Shown here piece after piece: positions 38,681-49,700 of a stretch of DNA of 64,000 bases. A program made the position numbers and the translations under genes. Source of the DNA: Moraxella nasibovis (GTDB taxonomy: Bacteria > Pseudomonadota > Gammaproteobacteria > Pseudomonadales > Moraxellaceae); NCBI RefSeq assembly GCF_029581575.1, contig NZ_CP089975.1:186001-250000 (forward strand), written 5' to 3'. A model generated the notes under the pieces. The model saw only the letters and a list, made by a program, of their open reading frames with translations, made no database searches and was not told where the DNA came from. Position 1 is the first letter of the stretch; each line of letters opens with the position of its first letter.

Positions 38681-38855
38681 ATGAGCACCGCATCGTTTGA
38701 TAAACAATTTATTGTGCGTGATGAAAAGGCGATTGAGTAATTTTTATATGATTTGGAAAATGCCAAACCTATAAAAATCAAATCGCCCAAAAAAAGAACA
38801 GCTAAGTGTTGATGAGTTTTTGGAAATTTTACAAAAGCGTTTGAGTGATAAATAA
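38681..38855 (+). pseudogene. Decayed antitoxin-like small gene
   Basis: The frame begins MSTASFDKQFIVRDEKAIE and is then broken by an in-frame TAA where CAA (Gln) would fit. After it the frame reads FLYDLENAKPIKIKSPKK and breaks again at a run of seven A residues near 38790. Removing one A restores EQLSVDEFLEILQKRLSDK and a stop at 38853. The repaired product would be about 57 residues and resembles small antitoxins of type II systems by general form. A 12-codon frame begins within its stop (TAATG) and itself overlaps the next gene (ATGA). This looks like a toxin-antitoxin operon that has lost its antitoxin and toxin. Confidence 0.65.
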
Positions 38856-38889
38856 TGCGGTTTTCAAAAAAAATCGGAGCAATAAATAA

Positions 38890-39882
38890 ATGACCAACCC
38901 CATAGAAATCTACCAATCGCCCACAGGCGAAACAGAAGTGGAAGTCCGCTTTGATAATGAAACCGTTTGGCTATCTTTGCAACAAATGGCGGATATTTTT
39001 GGGCGTGATAAATCGGTAATTTCACGCCATATCAAAAAAGTCTTTGATGAAGAAGAGCTGGATAAAAATTCAACTGTTGCAAAAAATGCAACAGTTCAAA
39101 TTGAAGGTCAGCGTGAAGTGGTGCGTGAGATTGAATATTTTAATCTTGATGTCATTATTTCTGTCGGCTATCGTGTGAATTCCAAAGCGGGTACGGCATT
39201 TCGCCGTTGGGCAACCGCTCGTTTAAAAGACTATTTATTAAAAGGCTATGCCATTAATCAAAAACGCTTGGCAGAAAATGCGTTTGAATTGGAGCAAGCC
39301 TTAGCCTTAATTCAAAAAACCGCCCAATCAACCGCTTTGACCTTAGAAAGTGGTCGGGGGCTGATTGATATTGTCAGTCGCTATACCCAAACTTTTTTGT
39401 GGTTACAGCAATACGATGAAGGCTTATTATCAGAGCCAAAAGGCGAAATTGGCGGTGTTTTGCCAACGCTTGATGATGCCAGAAATTCGCTTGCCACTTT
39501 AAAAGTCGATTTAATTGCCAAAGGCGAAGCGACCGAGTTATTCGCCAAAGAGCGGGGCGATGGCTTATCGGCAATTTTGGGTAATTTAGAACAAACAGTT
39601 TTTGGCGAACCTGCTTATCCAAGCATTGAAGAAAAAGCGGCTCATTTATTGTATTTTGTCATTAAAAATCACCCATTTGCCGATGGCAATAAACGAAGTG
39701 GGGCATTTTTATTTGTAGATTTTTTATATAAAAATGGGCGACTGCTTAGCAAACAAGGCGAGCCGATTATTAACGACACAGGGCTTACAGCTTTGGCATT
39801 GTTGATTGCCGAATCCAATCCTGACAATAAAGAAACTTTGATTAAACTTGTGGTACATATGTTACAGTTAAACGAAAGGTGA
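38890..39882 (+). CDS. RhuM-family protein with C-terminal Fic/Doc domain
   Basis: A 330-residue cytoplasmic protein. The N-terminal part (about 1-125) is a RhuM (virulence protein) domain with VEVRFDNETVWLSLQQMADIFGRDKSVISRHIKKVF, a helix-turn-helix-like segment, and SVGYRVNSKAGTAFRRWA. The C-terminal part (about 200-328) is a Fic/Doc fold with the catalytic motif HPFADGNKRSG at residues 261-271, complete for AMP-transfer or phosphotransfer activity. Such proteins act as toxins or modifiers of cellular targets; an inhibitory helix is not obvious. It lies in a small island between glyQ and glyS, next to a decayed antitoxin-like gene, and its ATG overlaps the preceding remnant. Confidence 0.88.
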   Translation: MTNPIEIYQSPTGETEVEVRFDNETVWLSLQQMADIFGRDKSVISRHIKKVFDEEELDKNSTVAKNATVQIEGQREVVREIEYFNLDVIISVGYRVNSKAGTAFRRWATARLKDYLLKGYAINQKRLAENAFELEQALALIQKTAQSTALTLESGRGLIDIVSRYTQTFLWLQQYDEGLLSEPKGEIGGVLPTLDDARNSLATLKVDLIAKGEATELFAKERGDGLSAILGNLEQTVFGEPAYPSIEEKAAHLLYFVIKNHPFADGNKRSGAFLFVDFLYKNGRLLSKQGEPIINDTGLTALALLIAESNPDNKETLIKLVVHMLQLNER

Positions 39883-39959
39883 ATGGTAAAGATTTTGTCT
39901 TTGATGAATAACTCACAAAAAATTGAATTTATTTAGACATCATTAAAAAGGGTCAAACA

Positions 39960-42041
39960 ATGAACACAATCTTATTTGAACTTGGCACCGAAGAGTTGCC
40001 ACCAAAGTCATTAAAGACTTTAAAAAACGCCCTAGAAGACAGCGTCAAAAAGTCGCTGGCAGAGCAAAACATCGCCTTTGACGGCATCAAATCTTATGCC
40101 GCACCACGCCGTTTGGCGGTGCAGATCTTGGGCGCTGCTACGCTGACCCCTGACCGCAGCGAGACCAAAAAAGGTCCAAATGTGAAGGCAAGTTTTGACG
40201 CTGATGGCAATCTGACCCGTGCAGGTCAGGGCTTTTTGCAAGGCTTGAATGCGGGTGGTCTAAGTCTAACCAAAGACGATTTAATCACCGTGTCCGACAA
40301 AAAAGGCGAGTACATCGGCTATGAGCTTACTATTAAGGGCGAAAAAGTCGATGATTTGTTGCCAGCGATTTTCCAAAAAGCTCTGGACAGTCTGCCCATC
40401 GCCAAGCGAATGAGAAGCGGTGCAGAGCGTACCGAGTTTGTGCGTCCTGTGCAGTGGGTGGTCTTGATGCGTGATGAGGCGGTGATTTCGGCGAGTATTC
40501 AAGGTCATCAAACGGGCAATCAAACTCGTGGTCATCGTTTCCACGCCCCTGAGTTTTTTGCCATCAATCACGCTGATAATTATGAAGAATTGCTAAATAA
40601 TGCCAGCGTGGTAGCAGACTTTGACAAACGCCAAGCGTCCATCAAAGAGCAAGTCGCCAAGCTATCAAGCGAAGTCGGTGCGGTCGCCATCGTGCCAGAT
40701 GATTTGCTTGATGAAGTGACCGCTCTTGTGGATTTGCCTGTGGCGCTCAGAGCAAGCTTTGAAGAGCGATTCTTGGCGGTGCCGCAAGAGGCGCTCATCA
40801 GCACCATGCAAGCCGACCAAAAATATTTTTGCTTGACGGACGCATCTGGCAAACTTTTGCCGTACTTTATTTTTATCAGCAATATTGACAGCAAAGACAA
40901 GCAAGCTGTGATTTTGGGTAACGAAAAAGTCGTGCGCCCACGCCTGTCAGACGCTGAGTTTTTCTTTGAACAAGACCAAAAGCAGCCGCTATTTGCCCTG
41001 TCCGAAAACCTAAAAAACCGAGTATTCCAAGAAAAACTTGGCACGATTTGGGAAAAATCTGAACGCATTGCTGCATTGGCAAGTTTTATCGCCAAGCAAA
41101 TCGGTGTAGACGACACGCACGCCACTCGTGCAGGCTTGTTGTCAAAATGCGACCTTGCCAGTACGCTCGTGGGCGAGTTCCCAGAATTGCAAGGCGTGGC
41201 AGGGACTTATTATGCTCGCTTAAACAACGAACCAAGTGATGTGGCAGAAGCGATTGCTGAGCAATATTTGCCAAAATTTGCAGGCGATAATCTGCCAGCG
41301 ACCGACATCGGCGTGTGCTTGGCGCTTGCCGACCGTTTGGACACTTTGGTGGGGATTTTTGCGATCAATGAAATCCCGACTGGCTCAAAAGACCCGTTTA
41401 GCCTTCGCCGTGCTAGCATTGGCGTTTTGCGTATTTTGATTGAGAAAAAATTGCCGCTTGACTTGCCAAGCTTGATTCAGCAAGCCATCAGCAATTATGG
41501 CGAAAAAATCGCCAATGCAGACAAGACTTTCACCGATGTGATGGAATTTATCAATGCTCGCTATCGTGCGATGTACGAGGATCAAGGCGTGAATGTGGAT
41601 ACGATTTTGGCGGTGCAGAGCGTCGGCACTCAAAAACCGCTGGATTTTGACAATCGTATCCGTGCTGTGGAGAAATTCCGTAGCGAGCCTGTCGCCAAAA
41701 CTTTGGCTCAAAATAACAAGCGAGTGGCGAACATTCTTGCCAAAGCCGAAAGCGACATCAATGCTAACATCGATGAAAGCTTGCTCACCGAGTCGGCTGA
41801 AAAGTCACTATTCGCTGCCCTTGTGGCTGCCCAAAACGCCACCAAGCCTTTGCTTGATGCTGCTGATTATCAAGGTATTCTAACAAATCTTACCAGCTTA
41901 GATGCGCCTTTGACAGCGTTCTTTGATGGCGTGATGGTAAATAGCGACGATGCGGCACTTAAAAACAACCGTCTGGCACTTTTAAAGCAAGTGCGTGAGC
42001 TGTTTTTGAGCGTGGCGGATGTTGGCGAGCTGGCTTTATGA
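39960..42041 (+). CDS. glyS: Glycyl-tRNA synthetase beta subunit
   Basis: A 693-residue partner of GlyQ that carries tRNA-recognition domains. Family features: the opening ILFELGTEELPPKSLKTLKNAL, SYAAPRRLAVQI near residue 45, the central WVVLMRD and HRFHAPEFF segments, and the DALR-like anticodon-binding C-terminus ending RLALLKQVRELFLSVADVGELAL. Length is normal. It lies 77 bp after the RhuM-Fic gene; the glyQ transcript would have to pass through the inserted genes, or glyS has gained its own promoter in the preceding AT-rich gap. A palindromic repeat cluster begins right after the stop codon. Confidence 0.98.
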   Translation: MNTILFELGTEELPPKSLKTLKNALEDSVKKSLAEQNIAFDGIKSYAAPRRLAVQILGAATLTPDRSETKKGPNVKASFDADGNLTRAGQGFLQGLNAGGLSLTKDDLITVSDKKGEYIGYELTIKGEKVDDLLPAIFQKALDSLPIAKRMRSGAERTEFVRPVQWVVLMRDEAVISASIQGHQTGNQTRGHRFHAPEFFAINHADNYEELLNNASVVADFDKRQASIKEQVAKLSSEVGAVAIVPDDLLDEVTALVDLPVALRASFEERFLAVPQEALISTMQADQKYFCLTDASGKLLPYFIFISNIDSKDKQAVILGNEKVVRPRLSDAEFFFEQDQKQPLFALSENLKNRVFQEKLGTIWEKSERIAALASFIAKQIGVDDTHATRAGLLSKCDLASTLVGEFPELQGVAGTYYARLNNEPSDVAEAIAEQYLPKFAGDNLPATDIGVCLALADRLDTLVGIFAINEIPTGSKDPFSLRRASIGVLRILIEKKLPLDLPSLIQQAISNYGEKIANADKTFTDVMEFINARYRAMYEDQGVNVDTILAVQSVGTQKPLDFDNRIRAVEKFRSEPVAKTLAQNNKRVANILAKAESDINANIDESLLTESAEKSLFAALVAAQNATKPLLDAADYQGILTNLTSLDAPLTAFFDGVMVNSDDAALKNNRLALLKQVRELFLSVADVGELAL

Positions 42042-42061
42042 GGCGGCGGCGCTCTTGATGG

Positions 42062-42340
42062 ATGGGGGTGAATGTTATTCACCCCTATGGGTAAAATCCT
42101 AGATGTGATACGACAAATGCAACACGATTTGTAGGGGCGAAATATTTTTCGCCCTTGCTTTAAAGTTGAAATATTTTTCGCCTTGTGGACGGTTGGTAAT
42201 GTTAAAAAATCACCGAACGATTGTAGGGGTGGTGTATTTTTAGGGCGAATGTTAAGGGCGAATGTTATTCGCCCCTACGAGTATAAATCCTAAATGTAAG
42301 TAGGGGCGGATTGCAATTCGCCCCTACGAGTATAAACCCA
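42062..42340. repeat. Cluster of GTAGGGGCGAAT palindromic repeats, left of the Bap locus
   Basis: At least four imperfect palindromes in which GGGGCGAAT-type arms face ATTCGCCCC, separated by ATAAATCCTAAATGTAAG-type linkers. The line GTGGACGGTTGGTAATGTT at 42185 recurs near 59470. The rest of 42341-42575 is AT-rich and shows no gene. Confidence 0.85.
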
Positions 42341-42575
42341 ATTTAACCCCAAAAATTGAATGAAATTGCAGGATTGAAAATTTCCCACCCGAATGAATAA
42401 AATCCATTAGAAACAATACAGAAATAAATATACTTACCTTTTATTTAGCAAAAATCAATAACCCCCTCCATTGATGGGGAAAAATCATAAAAATCAATCA
42501 TTAAGACTGTCAGTACAAGACAGAAATCTTGTGCTATTGCTTTAAAAAAAGTTTACAAAATTTACAAAAATGTCA

Positions 42576-42605
42576 TTACACGGTACAGAGAACATTTGTT
42601 ATAAT
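42576..42605 (+). promoter_or_regulatory. Possible promoter of the OmpA-lipoprotein/bap unit
   Basis: TTACAC (42576-42581) and a perfect TATAAT (42600-42605) are 18 bp apart, giving a leader of roughly 180 nt before the lipoprotein gene. A small GTTGCGCAAC palindrome follows at 42616. Confidence 0.45.
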
Positions 42606-42791
42606 ATCGTCAGAGTTGCGCAACATTCCAAGTGGTCTAGGAAAGTTGTGCGCATGAGGTTGTAGGAGGTGGTGTGTTTAGGCGCATCGCCTTTGAGCCA
42701 TCTGCATGACTCTATTAAAAAAAGCAATACCACCCAAGCTCGACATTCACTCAATGAGTGCTGAGTTTTATGGTTATTAAGGAAAAGACAA

Positions 42792-43730
42792 ATGTTGAAC
42801 AAAACTACGCTACTGGCTACCACCATAGCCTCAACCATGCTGCTGACTGCTTGCCAAACTACCGCACAGCTGCCAGCCGCTGCCCCAACTTGGTCTAAAT
42901 CTGCCTCACCAGATGCCAACCTATTAAACCCACAGCTGTCAGACCGCACAGCCAACCTTATCTTCGTGCGCCCAGCAGCAAATAATCAAAATAACCCAGA
43001 CACCAGCACCAACATCGCTCTAGATGACCGTTTCTTGGTGAGTGTTCAAGACAACCATTACAGCCAAGCCATCGTATGTGCTGGCAATGTGGCGCTATCA
43101 GCCGTACCAACTTCTGCTAAGATCAATGACCTATCTTACGGCGCTGCCACCATCAAACTTGATGCAGGTCAAACCCAAGTATTTGCCGTCACCACAGACG
43201 CCAACAACACCCCAACCCTAACTCCACTGTATGGCAATGACATCAACAATGCCCTAAACGGCACTTATCGTCAAGGTCATCAAATCAGCCGTGTACAAGC
43301 CAAAGACTGCCCAGCACCAGTTGTTGTAGCACCAGCACCAGTTGCTCCTGTACCACAACCTGCTTCTGAGTACTATGTTGAGACTCGCCCAAATGTGCGT
43401 CTAAACATCCTATTTGACACCGACAAGTCAAACATCAAGCCACAATACCAAAGTGAAGTGACTAAGGCTGCCAACTTCCTAAAACAATACCCAGAAGCCA
43501 ATGCCATCATCGAAGGTCACACCGACTCTCGTGGTTCAGACGCTTATAACCAAGCACTGTCAGAGCGCCGTGCTGCCTCTGTGGTACAAGCACTGATCAA
43601 CCAACATGGCGTAAACCCAAGCCGCCTAAGCGCACAAGGCTTTGGTGAGTCTCGCCCTGTTGCCTCTAATGACAACGCCGAAGGTCGTGCTCAAAACCGC
43701 CGTGTGATGGTTGTGATTCCGAACGAATAA
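42792..43730 (+). CDS. OmpA-family peptidoglycan-binding lipoprotein
   Basis: A 312-residue lipoprotein: the signal ends in LLTAC with the lipidated cysteine at residue 21. A poorly classified N-terminal part (25-180) is followed by a Pro/Val/Ala-rich linker (about 176-192) and an OmpA-C domain (200-312) with ILFDTDKSNIKPQYQSE, IIEGHTDSRGSDAYNQALSERRA and GFGESRPVASNDNAEGRAQNRRV, which binds peptidoglycan. The bap gene starts 55 bp later on the same strand, so it is probably co-transcribed. I infer that this protein braces the envelope for, or helps export of, the giant adhesin, in the way TpgA serves the trimeric autotransporter. Confidence 0.9.
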   Translation: MLNKTTLLATTIASTMLLTACQTTAQLPAAAPTWSKSASPDANLLNPQLSDRTANLIFVRPAANNQNNPDTSTNIALDDRFLVSVQDNHYSQAIVCAGNVALSAVPTSAKINDLSYGAATIKLDAGQTQVFAVTTDANNTPTLTPLYGNDINNALNGTYRQGHQISRVQAKDCPAPVVVAPAPVAPVPQPASEYYVETRPNVRLNILFDTDKSNIKPQYQSEVTKAANFLKQYPEANAIIEGHTDSRGSDAYNQALSERRAASVVQALINQHGVNPSRLSAQGFGESRPVASNDNAEGRAQNRRVMVVIPNE

Positions 43731-43785
43731 TCATTAAAAGCTAAGTATAAGCTAAGTACAAGTAACACTTAACAAAGGTAAAACC

Positions 43786-46700
43786 ATGTCAAACATCGTA
43801 TTAAAAGCCCACTCAGCCACCCAAACTTTGGGTGAAGTGGCTGTTACACAAGGTGCTGTAACCAAAGTTAAAGCACAAAGACAAGTTAACTACGAGCTAC
43901 TAAACACCGAAACAGGTCGTGCACCTGACCACATCATCACCAAGCGTGTGGGTCAAGACCTACACATCAACCTAGACAAAGAAGGCAGGAATGATGACAT
44001 CATCATCGAAGGCTACTATGACAACGCCGACGCTGCTCTAATCGGTCTGGCTGAAGACGGTCAATACTACTACTACATCCCAGACACTGGTGAAGTGGCT
44101 GACTATGTTACTCAGCTTGCCAATGGCGACATCGAAGGTCAGGCGCTGGGCGGTCAATCTTACATCGCTCCTTGGTGGATGGGCGCAACAGAAGCCAAAG
44201 CAGGCATCTTGCCTTGGCTAGTAGGTCTTGCTGCTGTTGGTGGCTTGGCTGCGTTGGCAAGCGGTAGTGATGATGACAAGTCAGCACCAGCTGACACTAC
44301 CGCTCCAAGCGCACCTGTACTAACAGCTAACCCAGATGGTACCGTATCAGTTAAAGTACCTGCTGATGCCAATCCAAATGACACCGTTGTTGTAACTGTC
44401 CCACAAGACGATGGTACAACCGCTACTGTTACTTTAACCAAACAACCAGATGGTTCTTGGACTTCAGACAATCCTGATGTTGTACCAAACATCCCAGTAG
44501 GTCAAGACACAGCTGTTATCCCAGCTGACAAAGTTAAAGATGGCGAGCAAGTCACTGCAGTTGCCAAAGATCCAGCAGGCAATCAAAATGAAGCAGAAGC
44601 AGTAACTGCACAAACTCCAGCTGACACTACCGCTCCAAGCGCACCTGTACTAACAGCTAACCCAGATGGTACCGTATCAGTTAAAGTACCTGCTGATGCC
44701 AATCCAAATGACACCGTTGTTGTAACTGTCCCACAAGACGATGGTACAACCGCTACTGTTACTTTAACCAAACAACCAGATGGTTCTTGGACTTCAGACA
44801 ATCCTGATGTTGTACCAAACATCCCAGTAGGTCAAGACACAGCTGTTATCCCAGCTGACAAAGTTAAAGATGGCGAGCAAGTCACTGCAGTTGCCAAAGA
44901 TCCAGCAGGCAATCAAAATGAAGCAGAAGCAGTAACTGCACAAACTCCAGCTGACACTACCGCTCCAAGCGCACCTGTACTAACAGCTAACCCAGATGGT
45001 ACCGTATCAGTTAAAGTACCTGCTGATGCCAATCCAAATGACACCGTTGTTGTAACTGTCCCACAAGACGATGGTACAACCGCTACTGTTACTTTAACCA
45101 AACAACCAGATGGTTCTTGGACTTCAGACAATCCTGATGTTGTACCAAACATCCCAGTAGGTCAAGACACAGCTGTTATCCCAGCTGACAAAGTTAAAGA
45201 TGGCGAGCAAGTCACTGCAGTTGCCAAAGATCCAGCAGGCAATCAAAATGAAGCAGAAGCAGTAACTGCACAAACTCCAGCTGACACTACCGCTCCAAGC
45301 GCACCTGTACTAACAGCTAACCCAGATGGTACCGTATCAGTTAAAGTACCTGCTGATGCCAATCCAAATGACACCGTTGTTGTAACTGTCCCACAAGACG
45401 ATGGTACAACCGCTACTGTTACTTTAACCAAACAACCAGATGGTTCTTGGACTTCAGACAATCCTGATGTTGTACCAAACATCCCAGTAGGTCAAGACAC
45501 AGCTGTTATCCCAGCTGACAAAGTTAAAGATGGCGAGCAAGTCACTGCAGTTGCCAAAGATCCAGCAGGCAATCAAAATGAAGCAGAAGCAGTAACTGCA
45601 CAAACTCCAGCTGACACTACCGCTCCAAGCGCACCTGTACTAACAGCTAACCCAGATGGTACCGTATCAGTTAAAGTACCTGCTGATGCCAATCCAAATG
45701 ACACCGTTGTTGTAACTGTCCCACAAGACGATGGTACAACCGCTACTGTTACTTTAACCAAACAACCAGATGGTTCTTGGACTTCAGACAATCCTGATGT
45801 TGTACCAAACATCCCAGTAGGTCAAGACACAGCTGTTATCCCAGCTGACAAAGTTAAAGATGGCGAGCAAGTCACTGCAGTTGCCAAAGATCCAGCAGGC
45901 AATCAAAATGAAGCAGAAGCAGTAACTGCACAAACTCCAGCTGACACTACCGCTCCAAGCGCACCTGTACTAACAGCTAACCCAGATGGTACCGTATCAG
46001 TTAAAGTACCTGCTGATGCCAATCCAAATGACACCGTTGTTGTAACTGTCCCACAAGACGATGGTACAACCGCTACTGTTACTTTAACCAAACAACCAGA
46101 TGGTTCTTGGACTTCAGACAATCCTGATGTTGTACCAAACATCCCAGTAGGTCAAGACACAGCTGTTATCCCAGCTGACAAAGTTAAAGATGGCGAGCAA
46201 GTCACTGCAGTTGCCAAAGATCCAGCAGGCAATCAAAATGAAGCAGAAGCAGTAACTGCACAAACTCCAGCTGACACTACCGCTCCAAGCGCACCTGTAC
46301 TAACAGCTAACCCAGATGGTACCGTATCAGTTAAAGTACCTGCTGATGCCAATCCAAATGACACCGTTGTTGTAACTGTCCCACAAGACGATGGTACAAC
46401 CGCTACTGTTACTTTAACCAAACAACCAGATGGTTCTTGGACTTCAGACAATCCTGATGTTGTACCAAACATCCCAGTAGGTCAAGACACAGCTGTTATC
46501 CCAGCTGACAAAGTTAAAGATGGCGAGCAAGTCACTGCAGTTGCCAAAGATCCAGCAGGCAATCAAAATGAAGCAGAAGCAGTAACTGCACAAACTCCAG
46601 CTGACACTACCGCTCCAAGCGCACCTGTACTAACAGCTAACCCAGATGGTACCGTATCAGTTAAAGTACCTGCTGATGCCAATCCAAATGACACCGTTGT

Positions 46701-49700
46701 TGTAACTGTCCCACAAGACGATGGTACAACCGCTACTGTTACTTTAACCAAACAACCAGATGGTTCTTGGACTTCAGACAATCCTGATGTTGTACCAAAC
46801 ATCCCAGTAGGTCAAGACACAGCTGTTATCCCAGCTGACAAAGTTAAAGATGGCGAGCAAGTCACTGCAGTTGCCAAAGATCCAGCAGGCAATCAAAATG
46901 AAGCAGAAGCAGTAACTGCACAAACTCCAGCTGACACTACCGCTCCAAGCGCACCTGTACTAACAGCTAACCCAGATGGTACCGTATCAGTTAAAGTACC
47001 TGCTGATGCCAATCCAAATGACACCGTTGTTGTAACTGTCCCACAAGACGATGGTACAACCGCTACTGTTACTTTAACCAAACAACCAGATGGTTCTTGG
47101 ACTTCAGACAATCCTGATGTTGTACCAAACATCCCAGTAGGTCAAGACACAGCTGTTATCCCAGCTGACAAAGTTAAAGATGGCGAGCAAGTCACTGCAG
47201 TTGCCAAAGATCCAGCAGGCAATCAAAATGAAGCAGAAGCAGTAACTGCACAAACTCCAGCTGACACTACCGCTCCAAGCGCACCTGTACTAACAGCTAA
47301 CCCAGATGGTACCGTATCAGTTAAAGTACCTGCTGATGCCAATCCAAATGACACCGTTGTTGTAACTGTCCCACAAGACGATGGTACAACCGCTACTGTT
47401 ACTTTAACCAAACAACCAGATGGTTCTTGGACTTCAGACAATCCTGATGTTGTACCAAACATCCCAGTAGGTCAAGACACAGCTGTTATCCCAGCTGACA
47501 AAGTTAAAGATGGCGAGCAAGTCACTGCAGTTGCCAAAGATCCAGCAGGCAATCAAAATGAAGCAGAAGCAGTAACTGCACAAACTCCAGCTGACACTAC
47601 CGCTCCAAGCGCACCTGTACTAACAGCTAACCCAGATGGTACCGTATCAGTTAAAGTACCTGCTGATGCCAATCCAAATGACACCGTTGTTGTAACTGTC
47701 CCACAAGACGATGGTACAACCGCTACTGTTACTTTAACCAAACAACCAGATGGTTCTTGGACTTCAGACAATCCTGATGTTGTACCAAACATCCCAGTAG
47801 GTCAAGACACAGCTGTTATCCCAGCTGACAAAGTTAAAGATGGCGAGCAAGTCACTGCAGTTGCCAAAGATCCAGCAGGCAATCAAAATGAAGCAGAAGC
47901 AGTAACTGCACAAACTCCAGCTGACACTACCGCTCCAAGCGCACCTGTACTAACAGCTAACCCAGATGGTACCGTATCAGTTAAAGTACCTGCTGATGCC
48001 AATCCAAATGACACCGTTGTTGTAACTGTCCCACAAGACGATGGTACAACCGCTACTGTTACTTTAACCAAACAACCAGATGGTTCTTGGACTTCAGACA
48101 ATCCTGATGTTGTACCAAACATCCCAGTAGGTCAAGACACAGCTGTTATCCCAGCTGACAAAGTTAAAGATGGCGAGCAAGTCACTGCAGTTGCCAAAGA
48201 TCCAGCAGGCAATCAAAATGAAGCAGAAGCAGTAACTGCACAAACTCCAGCTGACACTACCGCTCCAAGCGCACCTGTACTAACAGCTAACCCAGATGGT
48301 ACCGTATCAGTTAAAGTACCTGCTGATGCCAATCCAAATGACACCGTTGTTGTAACTGTCCCACAAGACGATGGTACAACCGCTACTGTTACTTTAACCA
48401 AACAACCAGATGGTTCTTGGACTTCAGACAATCCTGATGTTGTACCAAACATCCCAGTAGGTCAAGACACAGCTGTTATCCCAGCTGACAAAGTTAAAGA
48501 TGGCGAGCAAGTCACTGCAGTTGCCAAAGATCCAGCAGGCAATCAAAATGAAGCAGAAGCAGTAACTGCACAAACTCCAGCTGACACTACCGCTCCAAGC
48601 GCACCTGTACTAACAGCTAACCCAGATGGTACCGTATCAGTTAAAGTACCTGCTGATGCCAATCCAAATGACACCGTTGTTGTAACTGTCCCACAAGACG
48701 ATGGTACAACCGCTACTGTTACTTTAACCAAACAACCAGATGGTTCTTGGACTTCAGACAATCCTGATGTTGTACCAAACATCCCAGTAGGTCAAGACAC
48801 AGCTGTTATCCCAGCTGACAAAGTTAAAGATGGCGAGCAAGTCACTGCAGTTGCCAAAGATCCAGCAGGCAATCAAAATGAAGCAGAAGCAGTAACTGCA
48901 CAAACTCCAGCTGACACTACCGCTCCAAGCGCACCTGTACTAACAGCTAACCCAGATGGTACCGTATCAGTTAAAGTACCTGCTGATGCCAATCCAAATG
49001 ACACCGTTGTTGTAACTGTCCCACAAGACGATGGTACAACCGCTACTGTTACTTTAACCAAACAACCAGATGGTTCTTGGACTTCAGACAATCCTGATGT
49101 TGTACCAAACATCCCAGTAGGTCAAGACACAGCTGTTATCCCAGCTGACAAAGTTAAAGATGGCGAGCAAGTCACTGCAGTTGCCAAAGATCCAGCAGGC
49201 AATCAAAATGAAGCAGAAGCAGTAACTGCACAAACTCCAGCTGACACTACCGCTCCAAGCGCACCTGTACTAACAGCTAACCCAGATGGTACCGTATCAG
49301 TTAAAGTACCTGCTGATGCCAATCCAAATGACACCGTTGTTGTAACTGTCCCACAAGACGATGGTACAACCGCTACTGTTACTTTAACCAAACAACCAGA
49401 TGGTTCTTGGACTTCAGACAATCCTGATGTTGTACCAAACATCCCAGTAGGTCAAGACACAGCTGTTATCCCAGCTGACAAAGTTAAAGATGGCGAGCAA
49501 GTCACTGCAGTTGCCAAAGATCCAGCAGGCAATCAAAATGAAGCAGAAGCAGTAACTGCACAAACTCCAGCTGACACTACCGCTCCAAGCGCACCTGTAC
49601 TAACAGCTAACCCAGATGGTACCGTATCAGTTAAAGTACCTGCTGATGCCAATCCAAATGACACCGTTGTTGTAACTGTCCCACAAGACGATGGTACAAC

